A DNA stretch of 64,000 nt, from assembly GCA_963708165.1 (NCBI GenBank), contig OY970187.1, positions 1,860,001-1,924,000 of the forward strand. The letters are read 5' to 3'. A program made the translations under genes and the position numbers. Positions within the stretch are counted from its first letter, which is position 1. Each line of letters starts with the position of its first letter. The stretch comes from Rubricoccus sp963708165. GTDB lineage: Bacteria; Bacteroidota; Rhodothermia; Rhodothermales; Rubricoccaceae. This document shows positions 44,040 to 53,073 of this stretch, piece after piece. A model generated the notes under the pieces. The model did no database searches and had not been told where the DNA came from. It saw only the letters and a list, made by a program, of their open reading frames with translations.

Positions 44040-44424
44040 GTACCTCCTGATCGGCGGCTATGCCGTTGCGAGGCACGGCTACCCGCGACCGATGGGAAAT
44101 ATCGACGTGTGGGTGCGGCCCACGCTGAAAAACGCGACGCGCGTTGTCGAGTCCCTTTGCGCATTTGGGTTTGGCGTTCCGTCGTTAGATGCTGCCCAGT
44201 TTCTGGAACCGACCGTTATCGTCAGGATGGGTCTGCCGCCCAACCGAATCGAGATCATGTCTTCGATCTCCGGGGTACTGTTCGCAGAGTGCTGGGCAGA
44301 TCGCCTAGAAGAGACGTGGGGAGACGTGCCGGTTACGGTGATTGGTCTGAAGTGCTTGCGTAGGAACAAGAAGGCGAGCGGCCGCGCGAAGGACCTCGAC
44401 GAACTACCGCCAGCCTCTGGCTGA
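43975..44424 (+). CDS. MNT-fold nucleotidyltransferase-like protein
   Basis: 149 residues. LLAENHVEYLLIGGYAVARH holds the GG motif of the minimal nucleotidyltransferase fold. In the metal-binding position it reads MGNIDVWVRP, where typical family members have Gly-Asp-x-Asp; the first Asp is Asn here. The C-terminal half (VTVIGLKCLRRNKKASGRAK) resembles DUF6036-type ends. Such pairs are thought to be toxin-antitoxin or defence modules. The missing Asp may abolish catalysis. Confidence 0.7.
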   Translation: METRLTPDFSEFLRLLAENHVEYLLIGGYAVARHGYPRPMGNIDVWVRPTLKNATRVVESLCAFGFGVPSLDAAQFLEPTVIVRMGLPPNRIEIMSSISGVLFAECWADRLEETWGDVPVTVIGLKCLRRNKKASGRAKDLDELPPASG

Positions 44425-44485
44425 TAAGGACCGCCGCCAGAGGTGCTCGAAAAGAAAGGGGCGTGGATTGGGAACTGTCTGTCGC

Positions 44486-44508
44486 AACAGGTATTCGAGA
44501 AGCCTGTT
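44486..44508. promoter_or_regulatory. AACAGG / CCTGTT inverted repeat before the SDR gene
   Basis: AACAGG (44486-44491) and CCTGTT (44503-44508) flank 11 bases, and outer GTTAC/GTCGC bases partly extend the symmetry. It lies 22 bp upstream of the SDR start and has operator-like spacing for a dimeric repressor. Confidence 0.35.
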
Positions 44509-44529
44509 ACAACAAGCAACCGCAGTCAC

Positions 44530-45276
44530 ATGTCTACCCTTTCCAACAAAATCGCCCTCGTCACCGGAGGCTCCCGAGGCATCGGCGCTGCCACCGCCAA
44601 GCGCCTCGCCAAAGACGGCGCGACCGTCGCGCTTTCCTACAACTCCTCGCCCGACGCCGCGCAGGCCGTCGTGGACGAGATCACCGCCTCTGGCGGCACG
44701 GCCCAGGCCTACCAAGCCGACGCCTCCGACCCGAAGGCAGGCGGCGCGCTCGTGCGTAAAGTCGTCGAGGACCATGGCGGGCTCGACATCCTAGTCAACA
44801 ACGCAGGCGTCTACCGCACCGGCCCGGTCCACGAGTTCACCGACGAGGACTACGACGCCAACCTGGACATCAACCTCCGCGGCTCGTTCGACACCATCCG
44901 CGAGGCCGCCAAGCACTTGCGTGACGAGGGCCGCATCGTCAACATCGGCAGCGTGGTCGGCAAGGTCGGAATGCCGGGCAACAGCATCTATGGCGCGTCC
45001 AAGGCCGCGGTGACACTTCTCGCGAAGGCCGTCGCCAAGGAAGTCGGCGGGCGCAAGATCACGGTCAACACGGTGCACCCGGGCGCGATCGACACGGACA
45101 TGAACCCGGCGGACCCGGAGAAGAACCCCTTCGCGGAGACGATGGCGTCTATGAACCCGATGGGCCGCTACGGCACGGCCGAGGAGATCGCGAGCGCGGT
45201 CGCGTTCCTGGTCTCGCCAGAGGCGTCGTACATCACCGGCGCCGAACTCACCGTCGACGGCGGGATGACGGCCTGA
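44530..45276 (+). CDS. SDR-family oxidoreductase (3-ketoacyl-ACP reductase-like)
   Basis: 248 residues from ATG 44530. Rossmann motif ALVTGGSRGIGAATAKRLAK, then DILVNNAG. Catalytic Ser in IVNIGSVVGK, Tyr and Lys in YGASKAAV, and the end motif ASYITGAELTVDGGMTA. Full-length classical SDR, NAD(P)H-dependent. Substrate unknown; FabG-like and sugar/steroid reductases share this pattern. The upstream AACAGG dyad suggests a dedicated repressor. Confidence 0.9.
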   Translation: MSTLSNKIALVTGGSRGIGAATAKRLAKDGATVALSYNSSPDAAQAVVDEITASGGTAQAYQADASDPKAGGALVRKVVEDHGGLDILVNNAGVYRTGPVHEFTDEDYDANLDINLRGSFDTIREAAKHLRDEGRIVNIGSVVGKVGMPGNSIYGASKAAVTLLAKAVAKEVGGRKITVNTVHPGAIDTDMNPADPEKNPFAETMASMNPMGRYGTAEEIASAVAFLVSPEASYITGAELTVDGGMTA

Positions 45277-45496
45277 GCCGACCGGCCTCTGGCGCCGATT
45301 GTGAAGGCCGCCAGAGGCCGCGGTGACCTCGGCGCGAAGGCGTCTTTCAGGGGGAAACCGGGTCTATCGTGGGCGGTTCGTCCAGCACTTGTTCCAACAT
45401 ACGTCTGAAGAGGTCCGCGCTTTCGAACGCCAGGGACCTGCCGATACCTCGGGGCCGCCACGCGCGGCTCTATCGGCCTCTTCTCTCTTCTCTGTC

Positions 45497-45631
45497 ATGT
45501 CTCGCGATTTTGCTCCTGACCCCGACGCGGTCTCTGTCCTTGCCAACATCTACTGGCCCGGCGTCCTGACCGTTCTCGGTATCTCCGGCGCCGTGCTCGT
45601 GCCGCTGCTCGGCGCGCTGCTGCTGGCGTAG
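45497..45631 (+). CDS. Single-helix small membrane protein
   Basis: 44 residues from ATG 45497: an acidic N-terminus (MSRDFAPDPDAVSVLANIYW) and one membrane helix (VLTVLGISGAVLVPLLGALLLA). The final TAG overlaps the GTG start of the methyltransferase gene (TAGTG), so translational coupling is likely. Too short for a confident family call. The 220 bp before it show only repeats. Confidence 0.5.
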   Translation: MSRDFAPDPDAVSVLANIYWPGVLTVLGISGAVLVPLLGALLLA

Positions 45632-46254
45632 TGCCAGACGATCCCGCAGGGTTCTGGGACGCCCGCTACGCCTCTGGCGAGTATGCCTACGGCACGGCGC
45701 CCAACGCGTGGCTGGAATCCCACGCCGATCTACTTCCCGCCAGAGGCCGCGCCCTTGTGCCCGGTGCGGGCGAAGGCCGCGATGCGACCTGGCTTGCCGA
45801 GCGCGGGCTGACCGTCACAGCGGTCGACCTCTCAGCCGAGGGCCTCGCGAAAACGCGCCGCCTCGCCGCTAACAGAGGCGTCGAGGTGGAGACGGTGCAT
45901 GCGGATCTGAGCGCGTGGGACTGGCCTCTGGCGGAGGCCGACGTGGTCGTGCTCAGCTTCGTGCACGTGGACCCCGGCTTCCGGGCGGCGCTACACCGGC
46001 GTGCCCTTGCGGCGCTCAAGCCCGGCGGGATCGTGGTTCTGGAGGGTTTTCACACGGGCCAACTCGCGTACCGCGAGGCGCACGACTCGGGCGGTCCGGG
46101 CCGCGAAGACATGCTCTTCACCGCCGCCATGCTGCGCGCCGACTTCGCCGGGGCCGAGCCTCTGGCGCTGGAGGAAACCGAGACGACGTTACGCGAAGGT
46201 GCCTACCACGACGGCTTGGCAAAGGTGGTGCACGGAGTCTTCCGCGCGGGCTAA
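45631..46254 (+). CDS. SAM-dependent methyltransferase (TPMT/TehB-like)
   Basis: 207 residues from GTG overlapping the preceding stop. FWDARYASGEYAYGTAPNAW is the usual start of this class. The SAM-binding glycine motif lies in ALVPGAGEGRDATWLAERGL, then VTAVDLSAEGLAKTRRLAA and a VVVLSFVHVDPGF strand. Similar to thiopurine/tellurite-type methyltransferases. Substrate not determinable. An in-gene repeat half-site encodes PLAEAD in a loop. Confidence 0.85.
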   Translation: MPDDPAGFWDARYASGEYAYGTAPNAWLESHADLLPARGRALVPGAGEGRDATWLAERGLTVTAVDLSAEGLAKTRRLAANRGVEVETVHADLSAWDWPLAEADVVVLSFVHVDPGFRAALHRRALAALKPGGIVVLEGFHTGQLAYREAHDSGGPGREDMLFTAAMLRADFAGAEPLALEETETTLREGAYHDGLAKVVHGVFRAG

Positions 46255-46306
46255 ACCGGAACCGGCGCCAGAGGCCTTGGGTCCGCTCGGTCCCCTCTCC
46301 GTACCC

Positions 46307-46882
46307 ATGTCTCTGACCATCGCAGCCCTCTGTGGCAGCCTCCGCACCGGCTCGTTCAACCGCGCACTGCTGGACGCCGCTGTCGACCTCGCGCCCTCTG
46401 GCGTGACCATCCAGATCGCCGAGATCGGCGACCTGCCGCTCTACAACGAGGACTTGGATCCGCTCGCCAAGCACAGCGGTGCGGAGGATTTCCCCGCGCC
46501 GGTCGAGCGCCTCCGCCAGAGGCTAAAGGGCGCCGACGCGCTGCTCATCGCCACGCCGGAGTACAACTACAGCGTGCCAGGCGTGCTGCAGAACGCGCTG
46601 GACTGGGCCAGCCGCCCCGCGTTCGAGTCGCCTCTGGCGGCGCTACCGTGTGGCATCATGGGCGCCTCGCCCAGCCCGGTCGGCACGGCGCGCGGGCAGG
46701 AAGTGCTCAAGCGCGTGCTGGGCAGCATCCTTGCGCAGGTGTACCCGCATCGCGGCGTGCTCGTCGGCGGTGCCCCGGGCAAGATCAAGGACGGCGTGCT
46801 GACCGACGAGAAGACGCGCGAGTTCATCGCGGCCTACCTCGGCGACTTCGCGACGTTCGCCCGCCAGTTCCAGACCGCCTAA
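46307..46882 (+). CDS. NADPH-dependent FMN reductase
   Basis: 191 residues. LCGSLRTGSFNRALLDAA is the flavodoxin-like phosphate-binding start. ALLIATPEYNYSVPGVLQNA and LDWASRP are diagnostic for the NADPH-dependent FMN/azo/quinone reductase family. SPSPVGTARGQEVLKRVLGS completes the pattern. It reduces flavin or quinones with NADPH. It follows the methyltransferase by about 50 bp. Confidence 0.9.
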   Translation: MSLTIAALCGSLRTGSFNRALLDAAVDLAPSGVTIQIAEIGDLPLYNEDLDPLAKHSGAEDFPAPVERLRQRLKGADALLIATPEYNYSVPGVLQNALDWASRPAFESPLAALPCGIMGASPSPVGTARGQEVLKRVLGSILAQVYPHRGVLVGGAPGKIKDGVLTDEKTREFIAAYLGDFATFARQFQTA

Positions 46883-46948
46883 CTCACGCACACCGCCTCT
46901 GGCAGCCTGCCCCCAGCCTCTGGCGCCAGAGGCCCACCCCCACGACCC

Positions 46949-47438
46949 ATGCCCGCACGCCTCGGACACCTCCGCCTCGACGTTGCCGACCTCGACCGCA
47001 TGGCGCAGTTCTACTGCGACGCCTTCGGCCTGACCGTGCGCGAGCGCGCGACGGACGACCAGAGCCATTACGCCTTCGTCACCGACGCCCAGCCCATCCC
47101 CGGCGGCGCGCAGGACGGGATGCACCACCGCCTGGTTCTGCGCCAATCGCGCGACGGCCACCGGCCAGCCTCTGGCGGAGGCCACGCGGCTAGATCACTT
47201 CGCGTGGGAAGTGGACGACGAGGCGGAGCTTCTCGCGTTCGTCGAGCGCCTGAAGGAGATGGGTTGCGAGACCGATCTGCAAGAGGCGCAGATCGCGTGG
47301 CAGTGCTACTTCCACGACCCCGAGGGCAACCGCCTGGAGGTCTACACCGACCGCCGCCAGAGGCCGGATGGGAGCCCGCTCTGGCAGGGGCGGCAGGAGG
47401 ATCTCCCCGAAGACCGCCTGCGCGCGGCGGCGCGCTAA
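46949..47438 (+). CDS. Glyoxalase/VOC-family protein, one frame interruption
   Basis: VOC metalloenzyme. RLGHLRLDVADLDRMAQFYC starts the first module; the second has DHFAWEVDDEAELLAFVERL, then WQCYFHDPEGNRLEVYTD with a metal-ligand Glu. The frame breaks at 47158-47159, where CGCGACGGC-C-ACCGGCCAG carries one extra C; removal gives RDGTGQPLAEATRLDHFAWE. Corrected length about 162 residues. Ring-cleavage dioxygenase or glyoxalase type; substrate unknown. Placed 67 bp after the flavin reductase, in an oxidative-metabolism cluster. Confidence 0.8.
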
Positions 47439-47460
47439 GCCTCTGGCGCCGGAGTCCGTC

Positions 47461-48339
47461 TCAGGGCGTCTCTGGCGACTCGGCCATCTGCGAGCGTTCC
47501 TCGTCGCGCCGGGCCCAGTTGTAGACCAGCGTGGTCAGGATTACGAACACCGTTGCCGCGACGGCCAGCCCGGCACCGACGTAGATCGGCGCCACGAGCG
47601 CGATCCGCAGCACGACCGTTGCCAGCGCCAGCGCCGCGTTACGGAAGACGACCGCGTACGTGTCCGTGTAGATCAACGAGACGAGCACGAGGAGCACGTC
47701 AGCAAAGATGAGCGCCGTAAAAAAGGCATCGAAGAACGGATACGGGTCGCGCCCGGTGAGGTACCGCGCGCCGTCGTCCACGCCCGCGACGATAAAGGCG
47801 GTGAGCAGCCCGATTGCGACCACCTTTTTAGCCGCCACGAACCGCGACTGCTCGGGCGCGCCCGATGTGATCGGGCGGTGGCGCTGAAGCTGGAAATAGA
47901 GCGTGGTGCCCGCGAACACGGCCAGCCCACCGCCTGCCGCCGCCAGGGCGTGCAAGACGGGCTCGCTCGCCGCGGCCCACGCGATGGGCTCGCCCATGCT
48001 GCCGAGCTCTTTGAACGACTCGCGGATGAGGATGAGCGAGAACAGCTCGAACTGCTTGCCCGCCGCCTCCGCGACCGAGCGCGCGAGCGCGAACACGATC
48101 GCGATCACCTCCAGCACGAGCAGCGCCGTAAACGCGAGCGAGATGGCCGCGAAGTGGCTCGTCGGGATGCCGAGGCTGGACGGCAGCCAGCCCAGCCGCG
48201 CCGCCTCGATCACCACCAGCGCGACAAGAAACAGCAGAACCAGCGCCGCCCCAGACAGCCTCCGCACCCGCACCGATTCCCACCACGCCTCCAGCGCGTC
48301 GAACAGGCGAGAGACGGTGTCGAGCGTCGTCGAGATCAC
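47461..48339 (-). CDS. Integral membrane protein, unknown function
   Basis: 292 residues from GTG 48339; the frame to 48450 adds repeat-derived residues. Seven or eight hydrophobic segments (for example LSGAALVLLFLVALVVIEAA and FFDAFFTALIFADVLLVLVS) with short loops. A charged C-terminus (ARRDEERSQMAESPETP) is likely cytoplasmic. No family recognised. Downstream end faces the glyoxalase gene. Confidence 0.65.
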   Translation of the reverse strand: MISTTLDTVSRLFDALEAWWESVRVRRLSGAALVLLFLVALVVIEAARLGWLPSSLGIPTSHFAAISLAFTALLVLEVIAIVFALARSVAEAAGKQFELFSLILIRESFKELGSMGEPIAWAAASEPVLHALAAAGGGLAVFAGTTLYFQLQRHRPITSGAPEQSRFVAAKKVVAIGLLTAFIVAGVDDGARYLTGRDPYPFFDAFFTALIFADVLLVLVSLIYTDTYAVVFRNAALALATVVLRIALVAPIYVGAGLAVAATVFVILTTLVYNWARRDEERSQMAESPETP

Positions 48340-48501
48340 GGGAAGAGGGAGCAGACGGGTACCGGACGCGGCCCGACGCCTCACGGGTCCTGGATCAGCC
48401 TCTGGCGCCAGAGGCGAACACCGAGAAAACGTGTGGGTCCGTCGCGGCATGCCGCGACACTGCAGGGGTGATTTCCGAGACGCCGCCAGAGGCCTTTTGC
48501 G

Positions 48502-49224
48502 TCAGGCCCGCGCGAGAATGGCCGCGGCCACGCGGCGGCCCCACTCGGCGTAGATCGGCGGGCCGGGGTGGAAGCCGTCGTGGCTCATGACCTCCTTCAT
48601 GGGTACGCCGTGGAGCGGGTCGCCGGGCTCGGTCCGAAAGTCGAGGTAGCTCATGTCGGGCTGCGTCGCGGCCCAGGCCTTGAGCGCGGCGTCGTAGCGG
48701 CGGGCCGTGCGGCCGAGGTACCAGTGCAGCGGGTTGGGGATCGCGGGAAACCGCCCGATGGGCGGCAGCCCCGAGGCGACGATGTGCGCCACGCCGAACC
48801 GCTCGCGCAGCTCCGCGACCAGCGCGCGGTAGCTCGCCATCCACGGCTCGATCTCGCGCCCGGCCGTGATGTCGTTGATGCCGATGGCCGTCACGGCCAC
48901 ATCGAAGGCCTCTGGCGGCTGCTGCCGCAGATGGCGCAGCGTGCGCGGAAGCGTGGAGCCGTGGCGCGCCTCCAACCGAAACGTGACCGTTCGGGTCTCC
49001 GCCAGAGGCCCGACCGTCTGGCCCAGCAGCGCCTCCTCTTGCGTCTCCGCGCCGACGCCTGCGCCGGAGGAGTCGCCGACGATGAGCACGCGGAGCGGCG
49101 GGCCACTGCCGCGCGTGCCGGTGCGGTCGCCCGGCGGCTCGGGCAGCTTCGGGATCGTCTTGAACAGCCGTTTTCCCTGCATGAGCAGGATGGGGCCGAG
49201 AAGGGTGCGGACGAGATCGGCCAC
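48502..49224 (-). CDS. SGNH/GDSL hydrolase
   Basis: 240 residues. Block I has the nucleophile in LRVLIVGDSSGAGVG (GDSS in place of GDSL), block III GINDITAG with the oxyanion Asn, and block V HDGFHPGPPIYAEWG with the catalytic Asp-x-x-His. Such enzymes are esterases or deacetylases. The first 18 residues are a hydrophobic anchor or signal (MADLVRTLLGPILLMQGKRL). Cell location uncertain. Confidence 0.85.
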   Translation of the reverse strand: MADLVRTLLGPILLMQGKRLFKTIPKLPEPPGDRTGTRGSGPPLRVLIVGDSSGAGVGAETQEEALLGQTVGPLAETRTVTFRLEARHGSTLPRTLRHLRQQPPEAFDVAVTAIGINDITAGREIEPWMASYRALVAELRERFGVAHIVASGLPPIGRFPAIPNPLHWYLGRTARRYDAALKAWAATQPDMSYLDFRTEPGDPLHGVPMKEVMSHDGFHPGPPIYAEWGRRVAAAILARA

Positions 49225-49388
49225 GGGCGCGAGAGGTAAAACGGCTTCACCGTCCGGCGCCTCGCGCAGTTCCGGCGCCTCGCGCAGTTCCGGCGCCAGA
49301 GGCCTCTGGCGGGGGGGCGTCTGTCGAAACGTGGATGCAAGCAGCCTCTGGCGTTGCTACTTCGTCTTCTCACGGCGTAGCCTCCGCC

Positions 49389-51266
49389 ATGCTCCGATCT
49401 GTCCGACGACGCACCTACTGCGCCCGGCGCCGCTGGCACCGGATGGTGCGGCCCCTCCGGCGGTCGGCGCGCGTCGTCGTCGTTCTGGCGATCCTGACCG
49501 TGACGGCCCTTGGCTTCTATGCGCGTGTCAACGCCAGTAGCGGTGAGTTTGCGCGCGTGATGGTTTCCGCCGGACCGGACAGCACCGCGCTCTTGGACGG
49601 CATCGGAGAACGTGGCGACATGGCCGCAGCGGGGCTCCGCGACGGCGACCGGCTCGTCTCGCTCGATGGTGAGCCGACAGTAGCGGTGGACTCCGCGCGC
49701 CTCGCGTCAGGCTTTCCGCTGAGTGGTCAGACCGGCGACACGCTCGCGTTCGTGGTGGAGCGCGGCGGAGAGACGATCCGCGCGGACATGATCTTCGGCA
49801 AACAAGACGTGCTCGACGCGCGCTCGTTTGGGCTCTCGGACCGCGCGGTAAGTCGCTGGCTGGACGTGCTGTTCCTGGTGATGATTCTCGCCTTCGTCGT
49901 CTCCGGCTCCGTCCTGTTCGTCCGCTCGCGCGCCAGAGGCTACCTGGCGTCCCTCGCGACGGCGCTGCTGGCGGCCTCTGGCGGCCTCGGCTTTGTCGCG
50001 ATGGCGAACTGGGACGGCGCGGACATGGCGCGGAGCCTTGCCATCGCGGTTGTGATTACTGCTGGGGTGATCTTCGTCAGCGCGATCCCAGCGGTCACCT
50101 CCGCCCTCGTTCGGTTTCCAGACGGACGGTACCTGCCCCGATGGACACGTCATACCAAGAGAATCTCTGCTGGTGGCCTCGTGCTTTTACTCGGCTCCGC
50201 GGCTGCGTCTGATGCACTAGATGCTCGGTGGGTGATATGGTTCGGGATCGCGGCTGTCATGTCCGTTCTAGCCGCGCCGCTTGTCGGGCTGGTGCAGAAG
50301 TACCTGCGGGCTGAGGACAGTGTGGTGCGGCAGCAGATGAAGTGGGTGCTGCTCCCGCTGGGCGCGTTCGTGCTCACGGTCGTCTCCACGCTGGGCTCCG
50401 AGGTCTTTCCGAGCCTGGACGCCGATATCTCGCCCAACGCGTACCTGTACAGTGTCGTGGTCGGGTCGCTGGCCGGGCTCACGTTTGCCGCGATCCCGCT
50501 CGGCGTGCTCGCGGGCGTGTTCCAGTTTCGGCCGTGGGACGCCGACCTGTGGATCGCGCGCTCGGCCGCGATCGGCATCGCTACGCTGGGCCTCGCAGCG
50601 GTCTTCGCCGCTGGCGCCGAGTTGATGCGCCTCGCACTGCGGTCCTCGTTTGGCGCGGGCGCCGATCCCATCGCGGCGGCGCTCGCGGCGGTCCTCTCGC
50701 TGTTCGCCTTCAACCCCGTCCGCGAGTGGTTTACCCGGCGCGCCGAGCGCGACCTGGAGCGCACGCGCGAGATCCTGGGCGAGCGCCTGCCGCTCGTCCT
50801 CGCGGGCAGACAGGTCGTGGCCTCGCCCGGCGAGATCGGCCGCGTCGCCATCCGCGGACTCCGCGAGGCGCTCCAGACCGACCGCGCGGCGGTCATCGAC
50901 CTCGACCCCGAGGGCTGGGAGGTCGTCGCCGCCTCTGGCGTGGACCCCGAGGTAGCGCTCGCGTGGGCCGATGCCACGCTGGACGCCAGAGGCCAGATGG
51001 AGCCCACCGAGCAGGTGTGGGAAGACCCCACGTTTGTGCTCCGCGTGCCGCTGCACTCCGCCGAGGATGAACTGGTGGGCGTGCTCGCGCTCGGTACGCA
51101 CGGCAAGGGCCGCGGCTACAGTACCGAGGAGCGAAAAGCCGTCGCAGGCCTGGCGCGGCCTCTGGCGGAGGCGCTGCGCGTGGCGGAGCGGCGCGAGGAA
51201 GCGGAAGCGGCCCGCAACGCGCGCCTGGCCCGACTCATCGAGCGCTTTCTAGGCGATCCGTCCTGA
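49389..51266 (+). CDS. Membrane sensor-like protein with PDZ and GAF domains, no kinase
   Basis: 625 residues from ATG 49389. After an N-terminal helix comes a PDZ-like domain (about 45-140: MAAAGLRDGDRLVSLDGEPT). Seven or eight membrane helices follow (about 155-420), then a helical linker (RRAERDLERTREILGERLPL) and a GAF-like domain (about 470-600: QTDRAAVIDLDPEGWEVVAA, then LVGVLALGTHGKGRGYSTEE). It ends without a histidine kinase, cyclase or HTH module. This would suit a sensor that signals through a partner or a truncated 7TM sensor. Confidence 0.65.
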   Translation: MLRSVRRRTYCARRRWHRMVRPLRRSARVVVVLAILTVTALGFYARVNASSGEFARVMVSAGPDSTALLDGIGERGDMAAAGLRDGDRLVSLDGEPTVAVDSARLASGFPLSGQTGDTLAFVVERGGETIRADMIFGKQDVLDARSFGLSDRAVSRWLDVLFLVMILAFVVSGSVLFVRSRARGYLASLATALLAASGGLGFVAMANWDGADMARSLAIAVVITAGVIFVSAIPAVTSALVRFPDGRYLPRWTRHTKRISAGGLVLLLGSAAASDALDARWVIWFGIAAVMSVLAAPLVGLVQKYLRAEDSVVRQQMKWVLLPLGAFVLTVVSTLGSEVFPSLDADISPNAYLYSVVVGSLAGLTFAAIPLGVLAGVFQFRPWDADLWIARSAAIGIATLGLAAVFAAGAELMRLALRSSFGAGADPIAAALAAVLSLFAFNPVREWFTRRAERDLERTREILGERLPLVLAGRQVVASPGEIGRVAIRGLREALQTDRAAVIDLDPEGWEVVAASGVDPEVALAWADATLDARGQMEPTEQVWEDPTFVLRVPLHSAEDELVGVLALGTHGKGRGYSTEERKAVAGLARPLAEALRVAERREEAEAARNARLARLIERFLGDPS

Positions 51267-51380
51267 GTTTCTGGCGCCAGAGGCCGTCCGCGTGCCTCTG
51301 GCGCGAGACCACCTCGCCAGAGGCTGGGACCCCGACGCCGCAGCCTGTCTACCTTGGCGCACTCTCTCCCTCGCACTTCG

Positions 51381-52220
51381 ATGTCCGACGCTCCGCTCGC
51401 AGGCAAAACCATCTTCATCACCGGCGGCAGCCGCGGCATCGGCGAGGCCATCGCGGTCCGCGCCGCGCAGGACGGCGCGAACGTCGCCGTGGCCGCCAAA
51501 ACGTCCGAGCCGCACCCCAAGCTGCCCGGCACGATCCACACCGCCGTCGAGAAGATCGAAGCTGCGGGCGGCAAAGGGCTCGCGATCAAAATGGACGCCC
51601 GCGACGACGAGCGCGTCGCCGAAGCCATCGCGCAGACCGCCGAGCACTTTGGCGGCATCGACATCGTGATCAACAACGCGAGCGCCATCTTCCTCGCCAG
51701 CACGGAGGCGACGCCGCTGAAGCGCTACGACCTGATGATGGACGTCAACGTGCGCGCCACGTTTGCCGTCACGCAGGCGGCCCTGCCGCACCTCAAGAAG
51801 AGCGCCGAGGCAGGCCGCGGGCCGCACATCCTCACGCTCTCGCCACCGCTGGACATGGACCCCAAGTGGTTCGCGAGCCACCTCCCGTACACCATGTCCA
51901 AGTTCGGCATGAGCATGTGCGTGCTGGGCTGGGCGCGCGAGTTCAAGGAGATCGGCATCGGCGCCAACGCGCTCTGGCCCAAAACGACCATCGCGACGGC
52001 GGCGGTCAAGAACCTTCTCGGCGGCCAAGAGATGATCGACGCCAGCCGCACGCCGGACATCGTCGCCAACGCGGCGCACTGGATCCTCAGCCAGGACCCC
52101 CGCGGCACAACGGGCCACTTCTTCCTGGACGAAGAGGTCCTCCGCATGTCCGGCGAAACCGAGTTTGGGCACTACGCCGTCACGCCCGGCGCGGAGCTCA
52201 TGCCGGACCTGTTCCTATAG
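51381..52220 (+). CDS. SDR-family oxidoreductase (HSDL2-like)
   Basis: 279 residues. Rossmann start GKTIFITGGSRGIGEAIAVR, DIVINNASAIF, then LTLSPPLDMDPKWFASHLPY with YTMSKFGMSMCVLG as the catalytic Tyr-x3-Lys. GANALWPKTTIATAAVKNLL and the long C-terminus (HWILSQDPRGTTGHFFLDEE) are typical of hydroxysteroid-dehydrogenase-like 2 proteins. NADP-dependent reduction of a ketone or aldehyde is expected; substrate unknown. Confidence 0.85.
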   Translation: MSDAPLAGKTIFITGGSRGIGEAIAVRAAQDGANVAVAAKTSEPHPKLPGTIHTAVEKIEAAGGKGLAIKMDARDDERVAEAIAQTAEHFGGIDIVINNASAIFLASTEATPLKRYDLMMDVNVRATFAVTQAALPHLKKSAEAGRGPHILTLSPPLDMDPKWFASHLPYTMSKFGMSMCVLGWAREFKEIGIGANALWPKTTIATAAVKNLLGGQEMIDASRTPDIVANAAHWILSQDPRGTTGHFFLDEEVLRMSGETEFGHYAVTPGAELMPDLFL

Positions 52221-52379
52221 GACAGGGTCGAACCGGCAGTCGTCGAAGAAACGACCTCTGGCGCCAGAGGCCTGTGGTCAGCCTCCCTTCCAAATAGCGC
52301 AGAAAGCGTCGACGTGGGCACCTAGCTTACGGCCTCTGGCGGACCCATTCGCTCCGACCGGACCCATAGCTCTTCCCCT

Positions 52380-52913
52380 ATGCCTGCTCGCAACGCAACG
52401 CTCCCGGCTCTTTTCGCAGTTCTGCTGACTCTCGCAGGCTGCGCGAGCGCGAACGTCACCTCCAACAAAGCGCCAGACTTTGATCTCACGCCCGAGCGCG
52501 TTCTCGTCGTACTTCGGCCCTCTCCCACGAGTGAGGTCGGCCAGGCGATCATGGACAATCTGGCAAGCCGCCTCCCTGCAGACTTCTCCCAACGGGGCGT
52601 GCAGGCGGAAGCGCTCGTTCTCGGCGCGCTGGAACTGGACGACACCCTCGTTGCCCGGCGTGCAGCCGAGACCCAAGCGCAGGTGATCCTGGTGCTCGTC
52701 GAGACGAGTCAGACGCGGACCGACGATTTCGTAACAGGCTCGACGGTGGAGGCGGCACTGCTTCTGCCGGAGACCGACCGAACCGTCTGGCGTGCGCGAC
52801 TGGAGGCGAAAAGTGGCGGCGGCATCTTCCAGGGCAACCCGGTGCCGCAATACGCGAAGGTGCTGGTCGAGGCTCTGTTCAAGGGACTCGCAGACGACGG
52901 CATCCTCGGCTAG
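52380..52913 (+). CDS. Lipoprotein, unknown function
   Basis: 177 residues. Signal MPARNATLPALFAVLLTLAG with lipobox LAGC. The mature domain (RVLVVLRPSPTSEVGQAIMD, ETQAQVILVLVETSQTRTDD, TVWRARLEAKSGGG) suggests an alternating alpha/beta fold of about 150 residues. No family recognised. Base composition in the first half is less GC-rich than the flanks. The 160 bp downstream hold repeats only. Confidence 0.65.
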   Translation: MPARNATLPALFAVLLTLAGCASANVTSNKAPDFDLTPERVLVVLRPSPTSEVGQAIMDNLASRLPADFSQRGVQAEALVLGALELDDTLVARRAAETQAQVILVLVETSQTRTDDFVTGSTVEAALLLPETDRTVWRARLEAKSGGGIFQGNPVPQYAKVLVEALFKGLADDGILG

Positions 52914-52966
52914 CAGCCGTGCAGCGTAGCGCGCGGCCTCTGGCGCCAGAGGCCAAGACGTATCCG

Positions 52967-52991
52967 GTAGGGACGCCTCGCCGAGGCGTCC
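52967..52991. repeat. GTAGGG-type palindrome (solo)
   Basis: GTAGGGACGCCTCGCCGAGG continues to CGTCC, a perfect palindrome from GGACGCCTCG outward. A larger copy with two arms is at 60405-60472. Confidence 0.5.
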
Positions 52992-53037
52992 GCAGCGCGC
53001 TCGCCTTACCCCGTAAATGCCTGGCTAGAAATTGTAC

Positions 53038-53055
53038 GCCTCTGGCGCCAGAGGC
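53038..53055. terminator. Full repeat palindrome near the convergent ruvB end
   Basis: GCCTCTGGCGCCAGAGGC lies 19 bases beyond the ruvB stop on its strand. Another copy stands about 95 bp further, near the lipoprotein end. Confidence 0.45.
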
Positions 53056-53073
53056 CCAGCACCACGCCAGAGG

